Shown piece by piece: positions 38,379 through 49,846 of a DNA stretch of 64,000 bases. The DNA is taken from positions 31,100,290-31,164,289 of the forward strand of contig NC_135356.1 in the NCBI RefSeq assembly GCF_051622035.1, written 5' to 3'. This DNA comes from Arctopsyche grandis (Eukaryota; Arthropoda; Insecta; Trichoptera; Hydropsychidae). The notes beneath the pieces are model-generated. The model was not told the origin of the DNA, did not search any database, and saw only the letters and a program-made list of their open reading frames with translations. The translations under genes and the position numbers were made by a program. The number at the start of each line of letters is the position of its first letter. The first letter of the stretch is position 1.

Positions 38379-40265
38379 TGTTTAAAATAAATAAATAAAT
38401 AAATATCTAACATAAAATCGTGAAGAGTAGACATATTTAAAGGATCGATTAAAATAGTGGAAGAAAAATCCGGTAAACTGCCAACAGGAGTAAACTGTCA
38501 CTTTCGGTTAACGGGTGTTCACGAAATGTGAAGATTTTTGGAAAAAATTTTCGCTTTTTGCGCTTTTTTCACTTTATGCATAATATTTTTTTATAATTAA
38601 TTTTTCAAAAACAATCTTATTTTTTTCATCTTTTATAATTCAATAAGGTCTATGCAAAGAATATTTTCCATTTTTATTCCGATATAAAAAAGATTTTTTG
38701 AAAAAAAATTCAATTTGACCAATCTTTGCCTGCCCCCCCCCCCCAAGAAAAAGATGAAATGACGTCTGTGATTGTTTTCTCCAGAAAGTAAAAGCCGCTT
38801 TTATGCCGCATTATTTTATGATGCATTCTATTTACCTAGGACAAGGGTTGAAACGAAATATACAATGTAATTTATGGATCTATTTTGCTTTTGCCGTTTT
38901 TCTTGTACCTAAATTTGTTTATTCCCATTTTTGAAAATTTTATTTATTTTTTACCCTTGGTTTTTAGCGTGATGGAAAGAAGAAAATTTTGTTATATGGG
39001 TGGGGGGGGGACAATTTTTTTTTAACCCTGGGTGGGCCCCCTTTGACTCCTGGCATGCACTAATTTCAGTCCCAGTCCGCCACTGTGTAGGCATATACAT
39101 AAGTATACATATTTTGATTTCATTTTGTAGAATTATGTTATAATTTATAATATTCTTGATAACTACATATTAATAGTATGTATGTATGCCCCAAGTTTAT
39201 TATGCACAAACATACATACATTACAACCGATATGGATTACATATAGAGGTTGTGATCTTTTGATCCTCGTTTTTCGAGAATATTTTATTCTGAAATTTCG
39301 AGATTCTGATATCTCGAGAATATTTTTTATGAATCTCGAAAATATCGAGAATATTTTTAATTTATCACTACATGTTTTTTTCAATAAACTGACTGATTTG
39401 TATACTTGTTAACTCGTATAATTGTGTATTGTAACTCGTAAAAAGTATTGTAATATGTATAGATGGTCAGTATTTTTATTATTTGTCCGGTAAGTTATTA
39501 TTCAGTCATCATATAAGTACATACATACATATACACATGTTACAACGAAATCGCACCATTTTTAGTTACATATACATATGTTTGTGCATGTAGGTACTAG
39601 TCACTAGTGGGAAAATACATATTCGGTTTCACTAAAACACTAGTGAAAATATATTTTCACTGACAATATGACCCCACTGTAACACACATAAAACAAAGAT
39701 GTTGGATTTATTATTTATTTATTCGTGTATTTGTTCCTTATATATTAATAAATTTATAGTCAGTATTTTAATATGAATAGATGGTCAATAGTTTTATTAT
39801 TTGATCAGAATGTTATTTTGGTCACAAAAACACGGGCAAAGGCGGGTACAACACTGGGAATTTTATAAAATTCTTTGTTACATATTGTTATTTTTACTAT
39901 TTTAAATTACTGTTTTATATTCTTATTTTCTATTCATGCCTTCTTTTATAATATTTTTTCTATATAATTTTACCTTTTTTCTATTCAATGTTCTATTGCA
40001 GCGTTTCCCAACCTTTTTTGACTCGCGTACCACTTGCTGTAAATTGTACCACCATATAAAAATGATTGTATTTCATGAAATTTGTTTTTGCAAGTGTAAT
40101 TATTATACTATATATAAAAACGGACTGTCGCTAAATATATATATTTGTATATTTGTATATTTGTATATTTGTATGTGACGGACGATCAACCGTCAACCAG
40201 TATGGGGAACAATTTTTTTTTTTTTTCATATTTTTCATATTTTTCATTTTTTTCATATTTTTCAT

Positions 40266-40345
40266 TTTTGTGCGTTGGTGGCGCCGGGGGCGCTGGGGGC
40301 GCCGGAGGCGTCGGCGGCGCTGGGGGCAAAGGCGTCGGAGGGTCG
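40266..40345. repeat. GGCGCCGG / GGCGCTGG GC-rich tract
   Basis: About ten repeats of GGCGCYGGGG-type words inside AT-rich DNA, following a TTTTTCATATTTTTCAT tract. It creates Gly- and Arg-rich frames that I reject as genes. Confidence 0.7.
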
Positions 40346-40466
40346 GCGATGCACAAAACGTAATTCGTAATCACTTCTTAATTCGTGCATCAATTTCTTT
40401 CCGAAACCAGTCGATTCAATATCTTTAACTTTATTTTTATTCGAGTTTCAATTCCTTTTCGAAACC

Positions 40467-40497
40467 ACCCGTTGAAATCAACGGGTCCAACACTAGT
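40467..40497 (+). other. Helitron-like 3' terminus
   Basis: Hairpin ACCCGTTGA / TCAACGGGT (40467-40475, 40478-40486), six nucleotides, then CTAG followed by T. Helitrons end with a short GC-rich hairpin a few bases before CTRR and insert between A and T. No matching 5' end was fixed. An ACTAGTTGTTTTACCCGGC start at 41435 may belong to the same or a related element. Confidence 0.45.
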
Positions 40498-40811
40498 ATA
40501 CATATAGTATTTGCATGGTAAGGAATGTGAAGACAGGATACACGCAATATGTAGATCTGTTTTGGAAAGAAATTTTATGGAAAAAAAAATTTTTGCGGAG
40601 ACAATTATAATATGCTCAAAGTTTAATATATTTATCTACTATCTTGTCATACTTCTATTATTGATAATAAAAAAAATATTGATTGTTTTCATAAAAACAC
40701 AAAATTACAAAGTACATATATGTAATTGAGATCCTTGTACTTTGTTTTTTTAAATTTGGTTCAAATGGTGCGAGATTTATCCTTAAGTATGGAGCTGGAT
40801 TCAATCAATTT

Positions 40812-40997
40812 CTATACTTGTCTTATTAAAATATATGAAGAGAATGCTCTCTCAACCAGTTCAGTGCTAGTAAACGGCGACAGAAATTTGAGCGCTATGT
40901 CATAAAGCTGTTTATATTTTTCACTAATACCTATCCAAAAATTAATAACCTTTTTTATTTCGAATTCAGTTTTTAATGCTATAATTTGAAAGTTCAA
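40812..40997 (-). pseudogene. hAT transposase C-terminal fragment
   Basis: FWIGISEKYKQLYDIALKFL and SPFTSTELVERAFSSY match the dimerisation region of ZBED5-like hAT transposases (ALKxLxPFxTTxLxExxFS). About 60 codons remain. Probably the relic of the nested element's own enzyme. Confidence 0.65.
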
Positions 40998-42545
40998 TCA
41001 AGTTCTCTTTTTCCTTGGTAGCTGTCCGAAAATGTTCATTATCAAAGGGAAAATGTTCATTATCATAAAATCCAATTGTTTGCTTCTAAAAGGTTTGGGG
41101 AAGCCCTCGTAAAAGACGATTTCAACCCGATTTCCTCGTAGAAGACGATTTCAATAAAGTTTCAAATACTTCAGTTTGATCATTTTCGATACATAAATTC
41201 CAAAAATCTAATTTTCTAATTATATGTACTTTCAATTTTATCTGGAACATTCTGGATCTCAATTGTCAAATTCAAGTTATTTATTTATTGGAGCGTGAAC
41301 GAGGTAAATTAAAAAATGCACTCCAAAATCCATGCCAGATCAGAGGAAAACGTATCAATTGCCAGCTTTTCGATCATCGACTGTACGTACATATTGACGT
41401 CAATGATGACTAATTAAGATAATGTTTATTAATTACTAGTTGTTTTACCCGGCTTCGCTCAGTATTTGTAATATAAACAGCTTAAAAATGGCGAATCTAA
41501 TAGTAAATATTCATTCATTTTAATCGAAAAAAATATAATATTCAACCAATTGAATTGTCGTCATGGAAATTTTATTTTGTTTTCGATGTTCCCAAACAAA
41601 GATACAAACTTACAAAGACTCTTTCGAAATTATATACATAGATATTAGATATAAAAAATATTTCTATTTTTATGATTGTAAATCATTCATTCCTGCATGT
41701 CCGCCATTACTGATTTTTTTTCGCGTACCACCAACCATCAACCGCGTACTACCAAGTGGTATGCGTACCACAGGTTGGGAAACGCCGTTCGATTGTATCA
41801 TGTCTTTAATAAAGTTATAAACTCCTGATATATTATACATATGTAGTGTTTGTGTCCTTTTGATTTTTGTTTGTTGTCGATTTTATGTATGGAGCCGTTC
41901 AAGTATTACGTAAGCACTATAGGGGGGCGGGGGGGTCTTTGCTTTGCTTATTTTTGATGACATGGGGGGTGGGGGGGTCGAGATGGTGATTACGTCAGCA
42001 GTAGTTATTTTTTTTTACACATTGGCAACCCACACATTGTCTATGCTTGAAAACCAAACACATATTCGGGGATTCCCACAAATAATGAATACGTTTAGGT
42101 ACTCGCTTAGAAGCGAGTGGGGGAATTACCGCGCTCTACTCACTTGTCAAAATTTCTTCCGTCAATCTATTGTTTCGTTTCGGTACGATTGACAACCAAA
42201 AAAAAACAAAATACATTAAAAGAAAAATGCATATAGGTACCAATATTTACGTAAGCATGGGAGGGGGGGGGGGGGTAAGAGCTTTGCTTACTTTTGCTGA
42301 CAAGGGGGAGGAGGGGGTAAATAATTGTAATAAATATGCTAAAAAAATCAATTCACTATATTAAAAAAAAAATTATATTCGAGAATTCTCGAGAATCTTG
42401 AGAAACAAAAGAGAAAATCTCGAGCTCTCGAGATTCAAATATTTCGACAAAATGAGATTCTCAAATCTCGAGATTCAGATATTCCGAGAAAATGAGATTC
42501 TCGAATCTCGAGAATCAAAAAAAGTCGAGAAATCACAACCTCTAA

Positions 42546-42745
42546 TTACATGAAGGTTCGTATAATTATACCTTCAATGTAAATATTCCAAACACCAGTA
42601 AAACCAATGTAATCCTTAATAACTGGATAAATTTTCTTCATAGTTTGTAATAGTTTTTGTGTTATATGGAAATTATATATACATTTTCTCATAACAGATT
42701 GGTCAAAGTCATCAACAGTAAATTTGCTTTTACGATTCCTCGTTT
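42546..42745 (-). pseudogene. IS630/Tc1-mariner-type transposase N-terminal fragment
   Basis: SKFTVDDFDQSVMRKCIYNF, then TQKLLQTMKKIYPVIKDYIG resembles the helix-turn-helix segment (VDDFDKxxIRRxIxxFY...PTLKKL) just before the DDE_3 core in IS630-like transposases. It is cut by the 39244-42544 element. It may belong to the same family as the core piece at 32656. Confidence 0.6.
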
Positions 42746-43202
42746 TTTTTTTTTGAGAATTTATGGCTATCTTTATTCTGTTATTTTTAGAATCCTGATT
42801 CAGGATGGAACAATCGTTCAGGATTCCTGAACGACAATTCTCCGGACAACAACAACAGCACGTGCGCCTGAACGAGCGCACGGAAAAAAAAAACCGCCAG
42901 CCTCTCTCTCGAGGGAGGAGAAGAGTGGGGAGCGGTCGTAAGACCAGTTTTTCGAGACAAATTCATCGTTCATCATACGATCGAGCTTTTATCAGACATC
43001 ACAACTACTCGCGAGTGCATATGTGGGTACAATTAATTGGGGTACTCTATTGAACTATTTTTGGTATTCTATTGAACTATTTCAATCTAGCATTGCCGGT
43101 TTTTAGTTCCGCAACTATTCAAATGTGTATGCGATGACAAAAAGGGTTCTAGGCCCACGAGATAAGTCGTGTAGATAAATATTCATTATTATAACTACAT
43201 AT
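42746..43202. other. Unclassified stretch
   Basis: Contains an 82-codon plus frame (42805-43053) with an Arg/Gln-rich composition and no known motif, and a CGTTCAGGATTCCTGAACG palindrome near 42809-42827. No supported gene. Confidence 0.35.
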
Positions 43203-43210
43203 GTATGTAC

Positions 43211-44504
43211 CAGTGGCGTGCCGTCATTGGAACAGAGGGAACAGGCTGTTCCCTTAAATTTTTGGTAATAATTATAAAAATTGATGTATATTAATGAGTA
43301 AAAAAAGTGATATGTATGTATATGTAAATACAATTGGCGAATGACGTTGTTCGGGAAGTTAGCGAAGTTCGGAAACCGGTTTATACGACTGTGTGCGCAT
43401 GCATGTATTAGTCAGACGATATTCCTGGTTTCCTGGATTCGCTTCCCATGCCTACACGGTAAACGATACAGGCAGTCGCAATGCACAGGCGTTGCGTCTA
43501 ACACAAATCATATTCCGATTAACTCGTTTCGTTTACTCGATTAACGGAAAACTAAGTCAGTTTAGTATCATTAATAATCATCACGTATTATTCTGGAAAA
43601 ATATTGAGTTTAAATAACGTTTATTTACACACAGAAATGGAACAGCTTGGCGAAACATATGTACATATGTATGTACGCTCACGGTGGAGCGGGCTCAAAG
43701 TCACAGAACGATAATGCACAGAATGTTGCATTATCGACCGATTGCTAGAAAAATCATTCGAAAGATTAAGTTTTCAAGATAAGGACTTACCCCGAACATT
43801 TCTATTAGCACGAAAACAAAAAATTATATTTGTCACCTTACTCACCCATTATTATTATAATTCAACTAAATTGCTGACTGTATGTAAATCGAGAAGAAAC
43901 TTCTTGGTTGGTCTTGCATTCTGTTTGAAACAGATAATGGTGTGTAGAATAGCACTGATTTTTGCGATATCAACAATTTTTTTAAAACGAAAATATGTCA
44001 CAAAAAAACTAAATTTCATTTGTTTTCAATGACCAAATTGAAAATTGTTGGAAAATTTAGAATTGACATTCAATCAAACAATCAGCTCAGAATAGATATT
44101 ATAAAACAAATCGCCGAAGTTGATTCGAACAGATATATTATGAAATGGCTGATTGACGTTTGTTAGCTCGACAAGAGGCGTTTGTTAGCTAGTACGTCAA
44201 CAGTTTAACGCACTTTTCCATCTTTAAAGCGCACAAAAACGTTGATTCGCAATGCTCAGGGTGAAAAAAAACTTTAGATGCTTTCAATGATATCAATAAA
44301 AAAAATATATGATATGGTAGTTCAAAAATTTGTACAAAAAAGCGATAGAAAAATTGCTTTCGTATACAAATGAAACAAATTTGAAAAATCATTGTGAAAT
44401 TTCATAATATATAATATAATTTTGTACCTACTTGTAATTAAAAATGTATTTTATAATTTTTATTTTTCTTGTTCCCTTGATTTAAAAGTCACGGCACGCC
44501 ACTG
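43211..44504. mobile_element. 1.29-kb hAT-type MITE (CAGTGGCGTGCCGT ends)
   Basis: Left CAGTGGCGTGCCGTCATTGG, right GTCACGGCACGCCACTG, perfect 8-bp duplication GTATGTAC at 43203-43210 and 44505-44512. GGAACAG..GTTCCC words lie inside both ends. AT-rich interior with no transposase. Confidence 0.93.
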
Positions 44505-44512
44505 GTATGTAC

Positions 44513-45935
44513 ATACGTGTGTACATGGCAGACGGAGGCGGCTGGCTCGAGAAACGCTGGTTCACACATGCATAAATGCGTACTATTACCTGTACACGTG
44601 TCAAATGTTCTTGCCCTTGAGACAAAACAGAGGTTGTTTGAATCTACGCACAGCGGTGTTCCCCACGCGAGCAACATTTGGGCGTAGTTCATTTTTGTAG
44701 TCTTATCCTATTCGTCTTTTATGTCAATAGGTGCAGTTGACAGAGGTTTTCAATGTTAAATTTAATTTGTATGTTAATAAAATAAAATTGCGATTGCTTC
44801 TATGAAACACTATTCAATATTTAAATCGCGTTCCAGGAAACCGGATTCCGATTTGATCCACGACGGTTTACCTTAACCTTTCATTTATTATACAAAACTG
44901 CTGTCATAAATAATACAAGAAGTGTAAAACTCATCATTTAGTTCGATTTGGTAATTATGATGGTTTGAAATAATTGAATTTAGTAACTATATTCGAAAAA
45001 TGCTATCCCAAAATAAACATCATGTTATTATGGTCACAATTGGAGAGTAACAGATAGTCCCAAAATAACTGAGCATAGATAATATTTAGTTTTTATTTAA
45101 AAAAAAATTGCGTATTTTTCGCTCAAGTAAATGAATATTTGGAACTTTGCACGCGCACGTAAAAAGACTAACCACCGCTGTTTGGGTACGTACACTGTCT
45201 GGAAACTCGTTGCTGAGTAAAAGTCGTTTCGCCGAGTAAAATGTAATATGAAAATATTGAATATTGTATCTAGCATATCTATTGTACAGGAATGTTTAAT
45301 GTCTCCAACATCAACATCGCAATGGGGTGGGTGCATGTCCCTTTCTCTTCTTCAGTTGTATGAAGTCCCTTGCGCTGTACATAATCAGTAAATTCAAATA
45401 GACCGTATTGCAACACCGTAGTGCTTATTTTGAATGAAACAACACCGATTATTTTATTTGATTGCGATGTGTTGATTATGCACAGTAAATATCTACATAC
45501 ATATATAATATGATACGTACAGAACAGGTATTTTTGCGTTTTCGTACATGTAAAAGGCCATTTGAGACATACATGCATATGTATGTATGTAGGTATGTAC
45601 CAACGGCTAGGTATGTTTCGTGTACGGTAGGGCTGCCATAAGTGTCGGAGCACCAACGGGGACAGCCCCCTAAAAAAAAAAAAAAAAAACAAACAAAACA
45701 AAACATTTTTATCGATATTCATAGCTGTATTATAAAAAAAATATACAACATTTCAACAAGTAATTGGAACTAAACAAAAATTGAAAGATTGATAATAGGT
45801 TTTTTTTGTGGAAGCGTCTGTACCAAATCTAAAATAAATAAATATAGATAATTGGACGATTCAAATAAATTTAACTAAATGAAACCTTACATTAACATTG
45901 TATTTCATGTACTGTAGCCTATTCTTCTATCGCCT
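44513..45935. other. Unclassified intergenic DNA
   Basis: Mostly AT-rich, with an ACGTGTGTACATGG microsatellite region near 44515 and a GGGACAGCCCCC + poly-A tract near 45657-45690. Short frames only. Confidence 0.4.
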
Positions 45936-46625
45936 TCACTCTTCTCTGATTTCCGTGACTTCATTATCATCGCTCTTCTTTGCCCAATCATATTTTTCCG
46001 ATGTTTTCGTTTTTTGAAGTAACTCTTTTTCCCCTTTAATATCATTATAGAATTCAATGCATGACATTTTATAATTTAAAGTACATTGAATTATGCTTTT
46101 TACTGTGTCAATAGAAAGCGAATTGCGCTCATCTGTCCATTGATTTTTAATTAATGACAACACACGTTCAACATGTGCATTGTGCGGTGGGATGGCGAAC
46201 AAGTATTGGCACATTTTCAGTAGATTAGCTTTTCTTTCTGTCTCTTCAGTTTTTTTGAAATAGTATAACCATTTATCATGCACATCTTTCGTTTTCCATT
46301 CTTCGGCTTTTTTATTTTCGATAAATGACTTCATATACTTTACTTCCTCATAGATTGAATCCGTGAACAATATTCCCATTTCACTTAAATAAGCAATAGT
46401 TTTTTCAACATGTTCCCATTCGGGTACTTCATGGAGAAGCATCCATGAAAAAACATCATATTTCGCCAGTGGAACTGACCACTTTGCCAAATAATTAATT
46501 CCAACGTTGTAAAAATTCTCTACATCTTTTTCAAATGCTTCTACTTGTGTCGTCGTAATGTCCATGTGTTTTTTCAGTTTATTGTATGCCTGGGTTGCTT
46601 GATTACCTAGATATTTACTATTATT
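45936..46625 (-). pseudogene. hAT transposase C-terminal part
   Basis: A 209-codon frame from ATG 46565, open for about 20 codons upstream (YLGNQATQAYNKLKKHMDI). It contains LLKMCQYLFAIPPHNAHVER and VLSLIKNQWTDERNSLSIDT, the hAT dimerisation motif (xIPxSNAxVERxFSxxxxxxTDxRNxL). The catalytic core and BED finger are missing on the 5' side, where AT microsatellite DNA begins (46625-46650). Uninterrupted, so fairly young or possibly kept. Confidence 0.75.
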
Positions 46626-46863
46626 GAAAATTATTATATATATATATCTATGTATTGAAAAACTTACATCAAAATATCAGTCCTCTTCGATCAGAAACAA
46701 ACAGAACAAACGGATATTATCAGCAGACAGTAAACGAACTGCGCGCGCTTCGTACTTGTCAGTGTCATTGTCGGTGTTGCCAGCTGGCGAAATTGGGCAG
46801 TGGCCGGCAGTGGGCATCCGCCGCTCTCGTTGTCAGTGTTGCCAATATGCGCGCGCGTATCCA
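46626..46863. other. Short-repeat region beside LINE-D
   Basis: TTGTCRGTGTTGCCARY words occur twice (46769-46788, 46830-46847), with GCGCGCGC tracts. It may be the target of LINE-D. Confidence 0.45.
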
Positions 46864-46893
46864 TATTTATTTATTTATTTATTTTTATTTTAC

Positions 46894-46912
46894 GGTCAAG
46901 AAAAAATTGACC
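46894..46912 (-). other. LINE-D 3'-terminal stem-loop
   Basis: GGTCAA (46894-46899) with TTGACC (46907-46912), just before the tail. The stem is shorter than in LINE-B but in the same place. Confidence 0.65.
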
Positions 46913-47008
46913 ATTTTACATGTTGGAAATAGAGATAGAAAAAGAAAAAAAAAATTAAAATGAAATATAAAAGAAAAAAACACATACATTCATATACTAC
47001 AAAATAAA

Positions 47009-49846
47009 TTACATTATATTAAAAAAATATTTAAATAAAATAGATTTCATGTTATATTTACTAACAATGAATAAATCGACCATGGACAATTCGTTTCCAA
47101 CTCTGTGCAGTCTCAACATAGCTGAGTTCAATGAGTAATTAGTGGTAAACCTGGGCATATCAAAAAGATGGTTACATCTAATTGATCTACCCGGCACATG
47201 GAAGCACACTAAACTCACCAAGTCAGAGCATTTAATAGTGCCATTAAGAAGACCACACAGAACTGAAATATCGTTAATTTTCCTTCTGTCATATAATTTT
47301 AGCAAATTAAGTTTCCTATAAATAATAACGTTACTGACATAATGATTATGACTTTTAAAAAATTTAAATTTAATGAATCTAATGAACTTTATTTGCACTG
47401 ACTCTATTATGTTAATTTGTTTCATTAAATAAGGAGACCAAATGATAGAATTGTACTCTAATTGGTTTCTAACCAGAGTGGTGTATAAAATTTTAATCGT
47501 ATTTACATTTTTGAAGTGAGTACTATTTCTTATTAAGAAACCAAGTGTTTTGATGGCATTTTTTGTGATAAAATTTATATGAGAATTAAAAGTTAATTTG
47601 TCGTCAAAAATAACTCCTAGATCTTTAATTAGCGATGATGATGGTAATGATTCATTATTTATATGATAATTATAAATAATTTTGTTATTTGACCTACTGA
47701 ACCTGACAACAGAACACTTCTTAATGTTTAAATATAATTTATTAAAAGAACACCAATCGTTTAATGAGTTTAAATTAGTTTGTAAAGTAGCACAATCGTT
47801 AGTGTCTTTTATGCATTTAAATATTTTTAAATCGTCTGCAAATAAGAGCACTTTAACATCATTAAATATATTTATAATATCATTTATAAAAATATTGAAT
47901 AGGACTGGTCCCATGTGAGATCCTTGGGGAACGCCACTAGTTGGATTAAAGGAGTAAGATTTAGAATGGCCGATTTTAACTAATAATGATCTATTGGACA
48001 AATAGCTCCGAAACCAGTTTAGTAATACACCGCTGATTCCGATACTGTTTAGTTTATATAATAAAATCTCAATATCAACTTTGTCAAATGCTTTACTGAA
48101 ATCAGTGTAAATTGAGTCAACTTGCAATTTAACAGATAAGGCACTAGAAATAAAATTTTCATATAATAATAAATTGGATAAGGTAGATCTACCAGAAGTA
48201 AAACCATGTTGTTGTGGAATAATAATGTTATTAATGAAAGGAATAAATTCGTCTAATACTAAACTTTCAAAAAGTTTTGGAATAGTTGATAGTTGACAGA
48301 TGGCTCTATAGTTCATTACATTATGTTTATCCCCATTTTTATGGAGAGGCATTAAATAGCCAGACTTCCAAGAATTGGGAAATATACCAGTGGAAATAGA
48401 TTGATTAAAGAGATTAAAAAGAGGATAAGTTAATACATTGGCACAATTCTTGATAAAAATTGGGGGTATGTTGTCAGGACCCGCAGATTTAGATATATCT
48501 AAGGCATTTATTTTGTTAATCAATTTTTGAATAGATATATTTATAGAATGTAAAGGTGAAATCAGGACATTATTATTTACAATGCTATAATTAGAATTAT
48601 TGTTGTTGTTTTTGACATAGATCGATTTGAAAAAATCAGCAAAAAGATTGACTGAATCATTAGTATTGTCAACAAATTTACCGTTAAATTGAATGTTTTC
48701 TGGTATATATGTTTTATTGCTGTTTAATTCTTTAGTAAATGACCAAAAATATTTGGAATTTGAATCAATGAATGATTCTGTTTTTTTAATATAAAGTTTA
48801 AAACATTTGGATATATGTAGTTTACACAAAGCTCTTAGTTTTTTGAATTCAATATATATGTGTGTAGAGTTATAAATTTTGAATAATTTGTGCACACTTT
48901 TTTTTTTATGTATTAGGTTTTTTAATTCGGGACTAAACCATTTTGGAAAAAAATGCAACTTATTTTTATATTGAGGAACATGGTTGTATATACAAGAGAT
49001 TAATAATTCATTCAGCATAATGACTTTTGATTCAAAGTTAATGTTATCGTTTAAGAACGACCAATTAGTGACATTTAATTGGTTCATGATTTCGTTATAA
49101 TCGGCTCTGTGAAAATCAAAAATATTTTGCTGAATTAAAGGTAGATTAGTAGATTTATTTAAAGTAATAATAATATCTAGGGGTGGATGATGGCCATCCA
49201 CTGGAGATAGAACATCATGAGATTTCATAACGTTAGTGTTTTTGAAATTGGAAAAAACTAAATCTAAGACACGATCATTCAAGTTGGAAATAGTATTAAA
49301 TTGTTTAAGACCTAAATTTAAAGATAAATTTATAATTTCTTGATGAATTGGAGAATTTTCATTCATTTCAAGGTTTTGCCAGTCCAAATTTGGTAGATTA
49401 AAATCACCAGTTATTAAGAATTTTGAATCAGGATATTTTAATCTGATTGTTTCAATATTATTTATAAAATTATTATATACACTAATGTCAGAGGATGGAG
49501 GGATGTAAACACAACCGAATATGCACTTTACATTGAAAATTTTGGTTGATATAAATATTTGTTCGATGGAATTGTTTGTGTTGATGATGACAGATGATGA
49601 ATGAACTTTTTTAATAAGAATTGCCACGCCACCGCCTCGAGTCTTCGTACTGGTGTTTATGTTTCTATCATATCTATACATATTGTATGTATGAAAGTTT
49701 AGTTCGGAATCATTTATAAGGTTGTGTAGCCACGTTTCTGTTAATAATATGATGTCATATGCGGAAGCAGCTATAGCATTTTTAAGGAATTGTATTTTAG
49801 ATATAATGCTTCTGACATTTTGGTAATATATTGTTGGTTTTTTGTA
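47009..49846 (-). CDS. LINE-D ORF2: endonuclease / reverse transcriptase
   Basis: Open from just after TAG at about 49847 to 47009, about 945 codons, though the first ATG (MYRYDR) is only at 49681. The first 55 codons before it are clearly endonuclease: TIYYQNVRSIISKIQFL and IILLTETWLHN. Next RGGGVAILIKK, VYIPPSSD, ITGDFNLPNLDW. Reverse transcriptase: KSAGPDNIPPIFIK, MPLHKNGDK, NYRAI (usually NYRPI), QQHGFTSGRS, YTDFSKAFDKVD, GVPQGSHMGPVLFNIFIND and LLFADDLKIFK. Then IKDLGVIFDDKLTF and a C-terminal VDLFIVSKYNM. The lack of an ATG ahead of the endonuclease suggests frameshifting, re-initiation or a non-AUG start within the ORF1 overlap. No stops, so it may be active. Confidence 0.88.
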   Translation of the reverse strand, partial: YKKPTIYYQNVRSIISKIQFLKNAIAASAYDIILLTETWLHNLINDSELNFHTYNMYRYDRNINTSTKTRGGGVAILIKKVHSSSVIINTNNSIEQIFISTKIFNVKCIFGCVYIPPSSDISVYNNFINNIETIRLKYPDSKFLITGDFNLPNLDWQNLEMNENSPIHQEIINLSLNLGLKQFNTISNLNDRVLDLVFSNFKNTNVMKSHDVLSPVDGHHPPLDIIITLNKSTNLPLIQQNIFDFHRADYNEIMNQLNVTNWSFLNDNINFESKVIMLNELLISCIYNHVPQYKNKLHFFPKWFSPELKNLIHKKKSVHKLFKIYNSTHIYIEFKKLRALCKLHISKCFKLYIKKTESFIDSNSKYFWSFTKELNSNKTYIPENIQFNGKFVDNTNDSVNLFADFFKSIYVKNNNNNSNYSIVNNNVLISPLHSINISIQKLINKINALDISKSAGPDNIPPIFIKNCANVLTYPLFNLFNQSISTGIFPNSWKSGYLMPLHKNGDKHNVMNYRAICQLSTIPKLFESLVLDEFIPFINNIIIPQQHGFTSGRSTLSNLLLYENFISSALSVKLQVDSIYTDFSKAFDKVDIEILLYKLNSIGISGVLLNWFRSYLSNRSLLVKIGHSKSYSFNPTSGVPQGSHMGPVLFNIFINDIINIFNDVKVLLFADDLKIFKCIKDTNDCATLQTNLNSLNDWCSFNKLYLNIKKCSVVRFSRSNNKIIYNYHINNESLPSSSLIKDLGVIFDDKLTFNSHINFITKNAIKTLGFLIRNSTHFKNVNTIKILYTTLVRNQLEYNSIIWSPYLMKQINIIESVQIKFIRFIKFKFFKSHNHYVSNVIIYRKLNLLKLYDRRKINDISVLCGLLNGTIKCSDLVSLVCFHVPGRSIRCNHLFDMPRFTTNYSLNSAMLRLHRVGNELSMVDLFIVSKYNMKSILFKYFFNIM

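Larger units (their letters stand above)
34659..38404 (+). mobile_element. LINE-B copy 2
   Basis: Near-identical to copy 1 (15439-19178) but in plus orientation and in different surroundings (inside the 33411-39085 element). Homology begins at the same ORF1 position and ends in an AAAT tail at 38384-38404. No clear target duplication. Confidence 0.92.
33411..39085. mobile_element. hAT-type element (CAGTGGCGGACTGG ends) hosting LINE-B2
   Basis: Left CAGTGGCGGACTGGCCAT, right CCCAGTCCGCCACTG, with an 8-bp duplication TGTAGGCA at 33403-33410 and 39086-39093. Removing LINE-B2 leaves about 1.9 kb without transposase motifs. Part of the body (34000-34650) belongs to the ACCGGAAGT-periodic repeat seen at 27.3-31.1 kb, here reversed. 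GGGCCC-rich stretches lie near both ends. Confidence 0.9.
39999..41787. mobile_element. Nested hAT element (CAGCGTTTCCCAACC ends)
   Basis: Left CAGCGTTTCCCAACC, right GGTTGGGAAACGCCG. TTCTATTG (39991-39998) versus TTCGATTG (41788-41795), 7/8. Subterminal GCGTACCAC words occur at both ends. It contains a hAT dimerisation fragment and a Helitron-like terminus. Confidence 0.8.
39244..42544. mobile_element. hAT-like element with TAGAGGTTGTGAT ends
   Basis: Ends TAGAGGTTGTGATC and AATCACAACCTCTA. Flanks ATTACATA (39236-39243) and ATTACATG (42545-42552), a 7/8 match. Subterminal zones are packed with TCTCGAGA / GAGAATCTCGAG words (39268-39350 and 42378-42530), as expected for transposase-binding repeats. 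No transposase of its own is recognisable. It hosts the 39999-41787 element and two copies of a GGGGGTGGGGGG..TTTGCTTA..TTTTTG repeat (41888-42010, 42218-42330). Confidence 0.75.

Noticed and set aside
40145..40428. Gly/Ala- and Arg-rich frames around a GC tract
   Set aside because: Simple GGCGCYGGGG repeat translated in different frames.
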